DNA from: an uncultured Colwellia sp.
GTDB taxonomy: Bacteria > Pseudomonadota > Gammaproteobacteria > Enterobacterales > Alteromonadaceae
Direction of reading: 5' to 3'
NCBI GenBank assembly: GCA_913049915.1
Contig: CAJWZC010000007.1
Span: 1-64,000, forward strand
DNA length: 64,000 bases
Position 1 is the first letter of the stretch, and each line of letters starts with the position of its first letter. This document shows, one piece after another, positions 19,953 to 30,108 of this stretch. The translations under genes were made by a program, and so were the position numbers. The notes beneath the pieces were generated by a model. The model was not told the origin of the DNA. It did no database searches and was given only the letters and a program-made list of their open reading frames with translations.

Positions 19953-21560
19953 ATGAATAAATCTTTATACTTACTTAGCTATTTTTTTACTTACATAGCT
20001 ATCATATTAATCGTTAATATCACCACAGTCACTCCGGCTTTAGCATCTGGTGATGCCAAGGCCCCAGAACGAAAAACAGGTAAAGGCCCTTATAAACGTC
20101 TAATCCTTCGAGGCGGTATTATTATTAATGGTGAAGGCGCTCCCGCACGTGGCCCAATGGATATTGTCATTGAAAATGATCGCATAGTAAAAATAGTTAA
20201 TGTTGGTAATCCTGGTGTACCAATTTCGCAAACACTTAGGCCCATAGCACACCCTGGTGATGAAGAAATTAATATTGAAGGTCAATATGTGTTACCTGGT
20301 TTTATTGATATGCATGGCCATATCGGTGGCAGTGCCAATAATATTCCAGCCGAATATGTTTTCAAATTATGGCTAGCTCACGGCATTACCACAGTACGAG
20401 AGCCAGGAAGCTTTAATGGTATTGATTGGGTGATAGAGCATGTGAAGCGCAGTGAAGAAAATAGTATTGCCGCACCTCGTATCATCCCCTACTTTGTTTT
20501 TGGCTTAGGGTTAGATGAAAATATAACGACAGCAAAGCAAGCTAAAAAATGGGTAAAATCAATTCCTAAAAAAGGCGCAAAAGGTATTAAATTTTTTGGC
20601 GCAACACCGAAGATAATGATAGCTGCACTCAACGAAGGTAAAAAACAAGGTTTAGGTAGCATGATGCATCACGCTCAAATTGACGTAACAAATATGAACG
20701 TGCTCGATTCTGCACGTTTAGGCCTAACTACAATGGAGCATTGGTATGGTTTGCCTGAAGCATTATTTGAACATCAGCATATCCAAAATTACTCACCTGA
20801 GTATAACTATAATAATGAGCAAGATAGGTTCGCTGAAGCCGGCAGGTTATGGCAACAAGCAGCAAAGCCAAACAGTGAAAAATGGTTAAGTGTTCGCGAT
20901 GAATTACTCAGTTTAGATTTCACTTTAAATCCTACCTTTACCATTTACGAAGCGAATCGCGATTTAATGCGTGATATGAATGCCGATTGGCACAAAGAAT
21001 ATACCTTGCCAACTTTATGGGATTTTTTCCAACCTAACCGTAATGCTCATGGCTCGTATTGGTTCGATTGGACCACTGATGATGAAATTGCTTGGAAGAA
21101 AAATTATCAACAATGGATGGGGTTTGTAAATGATTATAAAAATCATGGTGGGCGAGTAACTGTAGGTTCGGATTCAGGTTATATATTCAAGATTTATGGC
21201 TTTAGTTATATTCGAGAATTAGAGCTACTAAGAGAAGCTGGTTTTAATGCCCTAGAAGTTATTCAATCAGCTACGATTAATGGCGCTGAAGCCTTAGGTA
21301 TGGAACATGACATTGGCTCTATCCGTGTGGGTAAAAAAGCAGATTTAGTCATAGTGGCCGAAAACCCATTACGTAACCTTAAAGTACTTTACGGAACAGG
21401 TCATTTTCGTTTAGATGAAAACAATAAACCTATCCGTGCAGGTGGCGTTAATTACACAGTCAAAGACGGTATTGTTTACGATGCCAAGTTATTATTAGCG
21501 CAAGTAAAAGTAATGGTTGAGGACGCTAAGCTCAAAAAAGTAGAGAGTACTAAAAAGTAA
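19953..21560 (+). CDS. Exported amidohydrolase-family protein
   Basis: A 535-residue protein with a signal peptide ending near PALASG. The metal-dependent amidohydrolase fold is shown by the HxH motif in FIDMHGHIGG (about residue 125), later His residues in MMHHAQ and MEHWYG, the final Asp in VGSDSG, and the C-terminal IGSIRVGKKADLVIVAENP. It likely hydrolyses an amide or cyclic amide (imidazolonepropionase/prolidase-like branch) in the periplasm. The substrate is unknown. The Omp85-type gene follows on the same strand after about 100 bases, so the two may form an operon. Confidence 0.85.
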   Translation: MNKSLYLLSYFFTYIAIILIVNITTVTPALASGDAKAPERKTGKGPYKRLILRGGIIINGEGAPARGPMDIVIENDRIVKIVNVGNPGVPISQTLRPIAHPGDEEINIEGQYVLPGFIDMHGHIGGSANNIPAEYVFKLWLAHGITTVREPGSFNGIDWVIEHVKRSEENSIAAPRIIPYFVFGLGLDENITTAKQAKKWVKSIPKKGAKGIKFFGATPKIMIAALNEGKKQGLGSMMHHAQIDVTNMNVLDSARLGLTTMEHWYGLPEALFEHQHIQNYSPEYNYNNEQDRFAEAGRLWQQAAKPNSEKWLSVRDELLSLDFTLNPTFTIYEANRDLMRDMNADWHKEYTLPTLWDFFQPNRNAHGSYWFDWTTDDEIAWKKNYQQWMGFVNDYKNHGGRVTVGSDSGYIFKIYGFSYIRELELLREAGFNALEVIQSATINGAEALGMEHDIGSIRVGKKADLVIVAENPLRNLKVLYGTGHFRLDENNKPIRAGGVNYTVKDGIVYDAKLLLAQVKVMVEDAKLKKVESTKK

Positions 21561-21659
21561 TAAACTAAATAAAAAATGTTGAAGCTAGCGATTAACGCTA
21601 TAGTTAAATGTGTGATATATAAAAGTATTACTTATTTACTTCTCTATTTTAGGTACGCG

Positions 21660-23459
21660 ATGCTGTTTTTATTAGAAGTCATAACAACAATAAAAAAATG
21701 TAATGTTATATCGCCAATATCTGTGCAAAAAATATCATTTACTGGGCGTAATAGAGCAATACCTAACCTGCTATCATTAATAGTCGTTGGATTACTATTA
21801 TCTACTTCCTATGACGTCATAGCGTCTGCTGAACAAACTATTAATAACCAAATCACTACCAATAACTCACTAAGTGTCCAGTTAGATGACTCAGCTATTG
21901 CCCTCTCCAACAAAATAGCATTATGCGATACCAACCAACCTAAGATAACGTTCAAACCACAAACTATTTTTGATATAAACGAAGAAGGATTTACTTTTTT
22001 ACATCGCTGGGCCAACGCTATTCACATTGATACCAAAATAGTAACCTTAGAAAATGAGGCAACTTTTTTTATTAATAAATGTACAAAAACCTTTGCTGAT
22101 ATGGCTGAACTTGAGCGCCATTTACGAAGTAGGAGATTCCTAAGAGATGCTGAGGTTAGCACTGATGAAGATGTAAAAAAGATTACCATTACCACTTGGG
22201 ATAATTGGTCACTTATGCCTACCGTTAGCTTTGGCCGTAAAGGAGGTATGAACACTTACAGTTTTGGTATCAAAGAACGTAATTTACTTGGGCTAGGTAT
22301 CGATACTGAAATTGAATCATACCGAAATACTCAACGTTCAGGTTACAAACTACATGCCATTATCCCACTTTTTCAAAAACAAAATACCTCAGTAAAATTA
22401 AGCTTTGCCGATAACGATGATGGCCAACAGCGCAGCTTATTTCTAGATAAAACATTTGCTAGTTTTCATACTAAAACAGCCTATCAATTAGGTTTTAATG
22501 AAGAGTCACGTAACGATACTCTTTTTCAAAATAATCAAGACCACAGTGTCTTTGGTAATGATATAAGCTTTAAAGAAGGTAGCTATGCCTGGCTAAACTT
22601 TAACGATGATAGTAGATTATTAAGGTATCGTTTAGGTATAACACAGGATAAGAACACTTTCTCCGAACTTTCAAGTGAACAGAGTAGCGATTTAGCCAAC
22701 CCTACACTCACCAATGTTCAACCTAAAGATAGAGATTTACTTTATCCATGGATTGCTTTTGAATATATTGAAAAGGACTTTAGGAAACTCACAAACGTAC
22801 GCTTAATTACCCAGATAGAAGACTTTAATCATGGTTGGCAAATTAACTCAAGCTTGGGTATAGGCAATGGTAATAAAGAAGAATCGGCCTGGGCAGTTTG
22901 GAAAATGCGAGTAAAGAAAGGCTTTAATCTGCATGACAATGCCCTGTTATTACTTGATCTAGCACTGGCAAATGATATTTATCAAGAAAGAGGTAATCGT
23001 TTATTGGTAAAGGTTAGTGGGGAATATTTTTATCAATTAAATAAAAACTGGGGCTTTTATTTAAGTAATAACAATGTTGCCAGTACAAATCAATATCTTG
23101 ACCAGCCAGTAACTATGGGTGGCAATACAGGTTTACGAGGCTTTCCACTGCAATATCAGCATGGCAAAAATAGCATTAAGCTCACATCTGAAATCAGGTA
23201 TTATCCACAAATTAATCTTTTTAAACTCTTTGATTTAGCTGGTGTCGCTTTTGTAGATGCGGGTCGAACTTATGGCGAGTCTACGGTCAAAAATATAGAA
23301 GAGGGTTGGCTAGGCTCTGCTGGACTTGGCTTGAGGTTACACTCACCTCATTCTGGCGGTAACTATCCCATCATTCATATCGATTTTGCCTTTCCGCAGA
23401 GTGAAAACCTAGATATTAATCGTTTTGAAATAAGAGTACAGGCAAAAAAATCGTTCTAA
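21660..23459 (+). CDS. Omp85-superfamily outer-membrane protein (BamA/TamA-like)
   Basis: The C-terminal half carries the surface-antigen (D15) barrel with the hallmark GGNTGLRGFPLQYQHG, FVDAGRTYG and a terminal Phe. The N-terminal part includes a single POTRA-like stretch around LRSRRFLRDAEV before the barrel. This is far fewer than BamA (five) or TamA (three), so it is a short member. The frame opens at 21576, but an AGG six bases upstream of ATG 21660 supports that start. The signal-like hydrophobic stretch IPNLLSLIVVGLLL lies well inside, so the true N-terminus is uncertain. It may act with the exported amidohydrolase upstream. Confidence 0.8.
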   Translation: MLFLLEVITTIKKCNVISPISVQKISFTGRNRAIPNLLSLIVVGLLLSTSYDVIASAEQTINNQITTNNSLSVQLDDSAIALSNKIALCDTNQPKITFKPQTIFDINEEGFTFLHRWANAIHIDTKIVTLENEATFFINKCTKTFADMAELERHLRSRRFLRDAEVSTDEDVKKITITTWDNWSLMPTVSFGRKGGMNTYSFGIKERNLLGLGIDTEIESYRNTQRSGYKLHAIIPLFQKQNTSVKLSFADNDDGQQRSLFLDKTFASFHTKTAYQLGFNEESRNDTLFQNNQDHSVFGNDISFKEGSYAWLNFNDDSRLLRYRLGITQDKNTFSELSSEQSSDLANPTLTNVQPKDRDLLYPWIAFEYIEKDFRKLTNVRLITQIEDFNHGWQINSSLGIGNGNKEESAWAVWKMRVKKGFNLHDNALLLLDLALANDIYQERGNRLLVKVSGEYFYQLNKNWGFYLSNNNVASTNQYLDQPVTMGGNTGLRGFPLQYQHGKNSIKLTSEIRYYPQINLFKLFDLAGVAFVDAGRTYGESTVKNIEEGWLGSAGLGLRLHSPHSGGNYPIIHIDFAFPQSENLDINRFEIRVQAKKSF

Positions 23460-23485
23460 TCGATTCAATATTACTCTATTTATTT

Positions 23486-23520
23486 AACGATTCCCTTTTT
23501 AAATATAAAGGGGAATCGTT
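23486..23520. terminator. Hairpin between convergent genes
   Basis: AACGATTCCC and GGGAATCGTT form a perfect 10-bp stem between the Omp85-type gene and pssA. There is no clean T-run on either side, so termination is likely but not certain. Confidence 0.55.
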
Positions 23521-23533
23521 ATAATAGATACAC

Positions 23534-24862
23534 CTACAAGAACCGTTTTAATACTCTATCAATTTGGGCAATACGTATTTTTTTCAATAACTTCTGTGGT
23601 TTTTCAGGGTAATCATCTACTGATTCAATATCAGAATAATGCCTCACTTTAGTGGTATTAACTAAAATACCAACGAGTTCATCATCGGTTGTCTGCAAAA
23701 AGTGTTTGTTAGCGTCATCAATTAATAAACCATTTTCTAAATCTAATGCCCAAGCACGAGGGTTTAAATTACTACCGGTGATCAAGTGGTAACGATCATC
23801 AACTCTTAAACCTTTAAGGTGAAAACTATTGTCTTTATCTTTCCACAAGTGAATATTCAATAAGCCTTGATCGATAAAGTTTTGATAACGCTTTACAAAA
23901 CGCTTAAGTAACATTTCATAAACGTAGGGAATAATGCCAATAGTGCTAAAGTCTTCATCGTTACCAATAAAGAAATCATTAGCGGTTTTATCACCAACAA
24001 CCACGGTTGTTTTAACACCACGTTTTAATGCCTTAATAACGTCTCTAGCAAGTGGATGAGGTAGATTAAAATAAGGCGTAAAAAGTACCAAATTATCTTT
24101 AGCTTTTTGTACTAAATGACGAGTAGTTTGGTTAAGCTGGTTTTTACGTCGTCCAAAGCCAACTAACGGCGTAATAAGTGCTTTATCACTTATTATCTTA
24201 GACTGGCTGAGACCTTGTTGCTGAGCAACGCTATAATGAGACTTTTTTAACTTAAACTTTAAGGCAATTAACGTTTTCTTTTGTTCAATTGCATCAGGTG
24301 TCCACTCTTGATTAAGTAGTGTCGCGAGGCCTGAATCGATAAAAGTGTCCGTTAAATAATGACAGAAACTATCGGCTAATGTCACACTATTGATAGTACA
24401 GTACCGATCTAGACGATAACGTTCACCTTGGTGTAAGTAAATATCATTAATACTTGCGCCCGTATAGAAAAGCTTATCATCGAAGACCATACCTTTAAGA
24501 TGTAAAACACCAAAGACCTCTTTACGTTTTACTGCAGCGCCATATATATTGATTTTTTGCGGATAATCTTGTGCTAACTTTAAGTACAAAGCACGGTTAC
24601 CTAAGCTCGCCTTTTCACCGATTAAACCGCGTTGACCACGATTAAAGTCGACAAAAACATTGATCTCTATCTCAGGAAATTTTGCTTTAGCTTGATATAA
24701 CGCGTGGAGGATTTCTCTACCAGCGTTATCATCTTGTAGATACAAAGCAGTAATGAATATACGCTTTCGCGCACCTTCAATTAATAACAACAACTGCTGC
24801 TTATACTCTTTAGGCGTGGTGAAAAATTCAACATCACTGCTATCGACAATTATTTCTTGCAC
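23534..24862 (-). CDS. pssA: CDP-diacylglycerol-serine O-phosphatidyltransferase (PLD type)
   Basis: PssA makes phosphatidylserine, the precursor of phosphatidylethanolamine. The 442-residue protein follows E. coli PssA (451) closely. Two HKD catalytic motifs are seen, HLKGMVFDDKLFYTGAS and FHLKGLRVDDRYHLITGSN, along with TPYFNLPH, VGDKTANDF and NLNPRAWALDLENGLLI. The protein ends in a basic segment (KLLKKIRIAQIDRVLKRFL) like the E. coli membrane-binding end. It is transcribed away from fadH's 3' end, with a large hairpin in the gap. Confidence 0.93.
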   Translation of the reverse strand: MQEIIVDSSDVEFFTTPKEYKQQLLLLIEGARKRIFITALYLQDDNAGREILHALYQAKAKFPEIEINVFVDFNRGQRGLIGEKASLGNRALYLKLAQDYPQKINIYGAAVKRKEVFGVLHLKGMVFDDKLFYTGASINDIYLHQGERYRLDRYCTINSVTLADSFCHYLTDTFIDSGLATLLNQEWTPDAIEQKKTLIALKFKLKKSHYSVAQQQGLSQSKIISDKALITPLVGFGRRKNQLNQTTRHLVQKAKDNLVLFTPYFNLPHPLARDVIKALKRGVKTTVVVGDKTANDFFIGNDEDFSTIGIIPYVYEMLLKRFVKRYQNFIDQGLLNIHLWKDKDNSFHLKGLRVDDRYHLITGSNLNPRAWALDLENGLLIDDANKHFLQTTDDELVGILVNTTKVRHYSDIESVDDYPEKPQKLLKKIRIAQIDRVLKRFL

Positions 24863-24903
24863 TGTACTCTATCTAAAAAAACCAATTCGGAACAGTATAT
24901 CAA

Positions 24904-24944
24904 TAGTTAACCAAAGAAACATAGGGTTTTTCTTCGGTTAACTA
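24904..24944. repeat. Large inverted repeat between fadH and pssA
   Basis: TAGTTAACC and GGTTAACTA are perfect 9-base arms, with a second inner pairing of AAAGAAA-like and TTTCTT-like stretches. It lies between the fadH stop and the pssA start on the same strand. It may end fadH transcription or bind a protein. No T-run follows directly. Confidence 0.5.
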
Positions 24945-24976
24945 CCCTAAACTACATCGATAAGTGCTAATTAGGA

Positions 24977-27031
<2,055 letters not shown>

Positions 27032-27033
27032 CT

Positions 27034-27049
27034 ATTGGTCGTACCAGTT
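27034..27049 (-). promoter_or_regulatory. FadR-like operator upstream of fadH
   Basis: On the minus strand AACTGGTACGACCAAT resembles the FadR consensus AACTGGTCNGACCAGTT with few mismatches. A TATAAT lies directly upstream of it on the same strand, so the site would cover the transcription start of fadH. Repression in the absence of fatty acids would fit the gene. Site and regulator are inferred. Confidence 0.6.
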
Positions 27050-27054
27050 ATTAT

Positions 27055-27077
27055 AATGTCATTAATTTACTGACATT
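27055..27077. promoter_or_regulatory. Second palindrome in the fadH promoter
   Basis: AATGTCA and TGACATT are perfect 7-base arms spaced by 9 bases, overlapping the -10 region of fadH. It looks like an operator for a dimeric regulator; no family is assigned. Confidence 0.4.
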
Positions 27078-27223
27078 TAGATAAAAATACAAGTTATGAT
27101 AAAATGACTTAATTAATATTAGCTTAAAATAAAGAGATAATAGTAACTCAACTAAGTAGTTACTATTGGTAACTAAGCTACTACTGATTAGCAATATTTA
27201 TAACCACTATAGAATAAAATTTA

Positions 27224-27709
27224 ATGCCTAATAAAAAAAAGATAATTGAAATTGTTATTACTGAGCTTTCAAAAGAATACCAACAAGCTATTGATGCTGC
27301 AAATGATGCACATGCTGCTGCAGTTGATGATCAAAGTGTTGCTGAGACACAATATGATACACTAGCGATCGAAGCGAGCTACTTAGCTGAAGGACAATCT
27401 AAACGAGTGATTGAATTCAAACATGCGATTGATGCTTATAAAGCACTCAGTATTATTGAATTCAATTGTGATAGTTATATTGCTTTAGGTGCTTTAGTAC
27501 AATTATCCGCTGATTTGAAAGCTAATCACTGGTTTTTTATTGGCCCTGCCGCAGGTGGATTTCGTTGCCAACTCGATGAAATAAATATCACGGTAATATC
27601 ACCACAATCCCCTATGGGGACTGCATTAATTGGCAAACAACAGGATGATGATATAGAAATTATACTCGGTAATAATAAGCTAACCGATTACATTGCTACG
27701 CTTAAGTAA
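27224..27709 (+). CDS. GreA/GreB-like transcription factor protein
   Basis: A 161-residue protein with an N-terminal helical, probably coiled-coil part (about residues 5-75) and a C-terminal domain with SPMGTALIGKQQDDDIEI, the signature of the GreA/GreB C-terminal FKBP-like fold. It lacks the strong GreA N-terminal sequence, so it is a divergent relative that may bind RNA polymerase near the secondary channel. Its role is not known. The gene stands alone, convergent with dodecin. Confidence 0.75.
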   Translation: MPNKKKIIEIVITELSKEYQQAIDAANDAHAAAVDDQSVAETQYDTLAIEASYLAEGQSKRVIEFKHAIDAYKALSIIEFNCDSYIALGALVQLSADLKANHWFFIGPAAGGFRCQLDEINITVISPQSPMGTALIGKQQDDDIEIILGNNKLTDYIATLK

Positions 27710-27724
27710 GCTAAATAGACTTAA

Positions 27725-27750
27725 CTTAGCTTATATTACGCTAAGCTAAG
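27725..27750. terminator. Hairpin between GreA-like gene and dodecin gene
   Basis: CTTAGCTTA and TAAGCTAAG form a perfect 9-bp stem around an 8-base loop between convergent genes. No T-run is present. Confidence 0.45.
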
Positions 27751-27765
27751 ATAAGGTACGTCCGA

Positions 27766-27981
27766 TTAGCTAGACTCTATTTTAAAGCCAATCTTTAAAG
27801 TTACTTGATAATGACCAACGGCGCCATTAACTATATGCCCCCTCGTTTCTGTTACCTCGAACCAATCCATATTTTTTATGGTTTTATGGCACTCCGCTAA
27901 AGCATTTTCTATAGCTTCTTCGATGCTGGTTTTAGATGAACCCACCATTTCAATTTTTTTGTAAGTATGATGTTCTGACAT
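27766..27981 (-). CDS. Dodecin (flavin-binding dodecamer)
   Basis: A 71-residue protein that matches dodecin along its whole length: YKKIEMVGSSKTSIEEAIENAL, then the flavin-stacking Trp in MDWFEVTETRG, and GHYQVTLKIGFKIE. Dodecins form hollow dodecamers that store or buffer flavins. The gene is monocistronic and convergent with the GreA-like gene. Confidence 0.92.
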   Translation of the reverse strand: MSEHHTYKKIEMVGSSKTSIEEAIENALAECHKTIKNMDWFEVTETRGHIVNGAVGHYQVTLKIGFKIESS

Positions 27982-28103
27982 AATAATGACACACTAAAAT
28001 AAAGGATTAAGTAAGTTTTAGTTTAGCGGACTTTTATTAGTTTGCTAAGTCAGCAATAGCTAAATTTATTCCGTGTGGCTCAAAGTAAGCTGTGCGCTAA
28101 TGT

Positions 28104-29468
28104 CTAATTTTGTAATAAAGCTTTAATAGCGAGTAAATCAGCGGTTTTAACATCAACCTTTAAATATGCGACTGCTTCGGTGTGTACTAATGTTGCTTCG
28201 ATAACACCGGACATATTAATTAATTGTTCAGCCATCTTATCTGCTTCTTTTTCACAAGTTATATGGGTAGCAAAACTAAAGCTTTTTGATTTTTTTAGTG
28301 GTTGCATACCAAAACTTAATATCAACCAAATAACAGTTACTACAGCCATCACTAAGAAGATAGTTTGTTCACCATATTGGCTGGCAATATACCCACCAAT
28401 AATACCACCGACAAAAGCACCTAAGAACTGACTACTTGAATAAATCCCCATCGCACTACCTTTAACGCCAGCAGGCGCTATACGCGATAAAATTGATGGC
28501 ATTGTTGCTTCTAAATAGTTAAAAGCAGTAAAAAATAATACAACAGATAGTACTAAGCTCCAAAAGCCACTTGGTAAGAGCCAAAGTAAGAATAAGGCCA
28601 TCGCTAATAATGTAATAGCTGCGCTAAACATTGGTTTTTCTTTCTGTTTCTTAATAGCAAAAATCATAAATGGCACCATTAAAAAGAAAGAGCCCAATAA
28701 AGCAGGTAAATATATTTGCCAATGATTTTCAAGTGATAAGCCACTGGCAACAAATTGTTTAGGTAAGGTGATGAAACAAGCAGTGAGTGCCATATGTAAA
28801 ATGAAAACACCCCAGTTTAAACGTGACAACTGTGGATGACGAATTAAACGAGTAATTTGCTCAGGCAATGCGACACTATCACCACGGGGCGCTTTATTTA
28901 CAGAGTTTGGTACCATAAATTGGATCATCGCCATCGCTAAAATAGTCAATAGTCCCGTGAACCAGAATAAACCACTTAAACCAAAGGCATCTGAAACTAT
29001 TGGCCCTAAAATCATAGCAAAGGTAAATGATAAACCAATAAACATACCAATAGTTGCCATCACTTTAGGCCGTTGTTCTTCACGGCTTAAATCAGCTGCC
29101 AACGCCAGTATCGCACTAGCAATAGCGCCCATACCCTGAATTGCACGGCCAAGGACTACACCATAAATAGTCTCGGACATTGCGGCGACAATACTACCAA
29201 TAAGAAATACCACTAAACCAGCAAGAATAACTGGTTTTCGGCCAAATTTATCTGACAGAATACCCATAGGTATTTGCAGTAAAGCTTGCGTGAGCCCGTA
29301 TGCTCCAATAGCTAATCCTAACCAAATAGGACTATATCCCGTAAGTTGTTCACCATAGATGGCGAACACGGGTAATATCATGAATAAGCCTAACATACGT
29401 ACGCCAAAAACACTGGCTAAGGAAAAGGCGGCTTTTTTCTCAATACGGTTTAAACCTGAAAGACTCAT
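28104..29468 (-). CDS. yajR: MFS transporter YajR-like, with C-terminal YAM domain
   Basis: A 454-residue 12-span major facilitator protein, the same length as E. coli YajR and similar throughout: RMLGLFMILPVFAIYG, GLTQALLQIPMGILSDKFGR (motif A) and GIYSSSQFLGAFVGG. After span 12 comes a soluble ferredoxin-like domain of about 65 residues (from about 390), the YAM domain. The substrate is unknown. It is divergent from uvrA, the usual neighbourhood in this group, but a 640-base gap now separates them. Confidence 0.9.
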   Translation of the reverse strand: MSLSGLNRIEKKAAFSLASVFGVRMLGLFMILPVFAIYGEQLTGYSPIWLGLAIGAYGLTQALLQIPMGILSDKFGRKPVILAGLVVFLIGSIVAAMSETIYGVVLGRAIQGMGAIASAILALAADLSREEQRPKVMATIGMFIGLSFTFAMILGPIVSDAFGLSGLFWFTGLLTILAMAMIQFMVPNSVNKAPRGDSVALPEQITRLIRHPQLSRLNWGVFILHMALTACFITLPKQFVASGLSLENHWQIYLPALLGSFFLMVPFMIFAIKKQKEKPMFSAAITLLAMALFLLWLLPSGFWSLVLSVVLFFTAFNYLEATMPSILSRIAPAGVKGSAMGIYSSSQFLGAFVGGIIGGYIASQYGEQTIFLVMAVVTVIWLILSFGMQPLKKSKSFSFATHITCEKEADKMAEQLINMSGVIEATLVHTEAVAYLKVDVKTADLLAIKALLQN

Positions 29469-29997
29469 ACGTTGCTGAAACCTAAGATAAATAGAGAAAT
29501 CTATAAAAATTGACGCTAGTTTACCATGCTAAGAAGCACAAAAAAATCCCAACAATGAAAACAAGGTGTGGAGTATAATACCTAAGTAATCTCAATATGC
29601 TAAATTTAGCTAGAATTATAAACATTTTTAGGTTGGATATTGATTGAAGAGGGTTATTATTCAGCAGAAGGTGCTCCTGTAGTTGATTATAAGCTAAATC
29701 AATGCACCATCCTTGTCAAAATCAATAACGATGGGCTAAACGTTTATATACCCGTTACCAATCAAAGTGCAAGATTTCCTTAGGGATTAAAATAACTTTA
29801 GCCAAGGATGATAATTTAACCCCGCATAAAGTGACTTTAAAGACGGTGTAGGAAGTACTTTATTAAATAATACAGGAGAATATTATCCTGAGACGAGCAT
29901 CTTGTGTATGGGTAGTTTTGTCGTCATATTAATTTTTTAGTTGGTATGTATAAAAACATATCACCGCTTTTTCCTTTGTTACAACACCAAATGGACA
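29469..29997. pseudogene. Gap with a possible decayed small ORF
   Basis: Most of this gap has no gene. From TTG 29642, preceded by TTAGG, the frame reads IEEGYYSAEGAPVVDYKL and NQCTILVKINNDGLNVYIPV, then stops at 29780. A shifted frame continues SLGIKITLAKDDNLTPHKV to a stop near 29850. The two pieces look like one broken gene of about 70 codons with no family that I recognise. Part of it (CCTTGTCAAAATCAAT) also resembles a stretch at 40138, so a repeat is an alternative explanation. Confidence 0.35.
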
Positions 29998-30013
29998 CTG
30001 TAAAAATAAACAG
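29998..30013 (+). promoter_or_regulatory. LexA (SOS) box upstream of uvrA
   Basis: CTGTAAAAATAAACAG fits the gammaproteobacterial LexA box CTGT-N8-ACAG perfectly, and the flanking A and T extend the symmetry. It lies about 95 bases upstream of the uvrA start. uvrA is an SOS gene in E. coli, so LexA repression is very likely. Confidence 0.85.
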
Positions 30014-30108
30014 TTTAATTTAATATTCTGCCCTAGATTAGTTTTTATACTGTAAATTATATGGCATAATCGTCGGTTCTATTTTATCGCTATTCGAGTT
30101 AACAACGT

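Noticed and set aside
30025-30108. Second SOS box near CTGTAAATTATATGGC before uvrA
   Set aside because: The right half does not match ACAG; only the site at 29998 fits.
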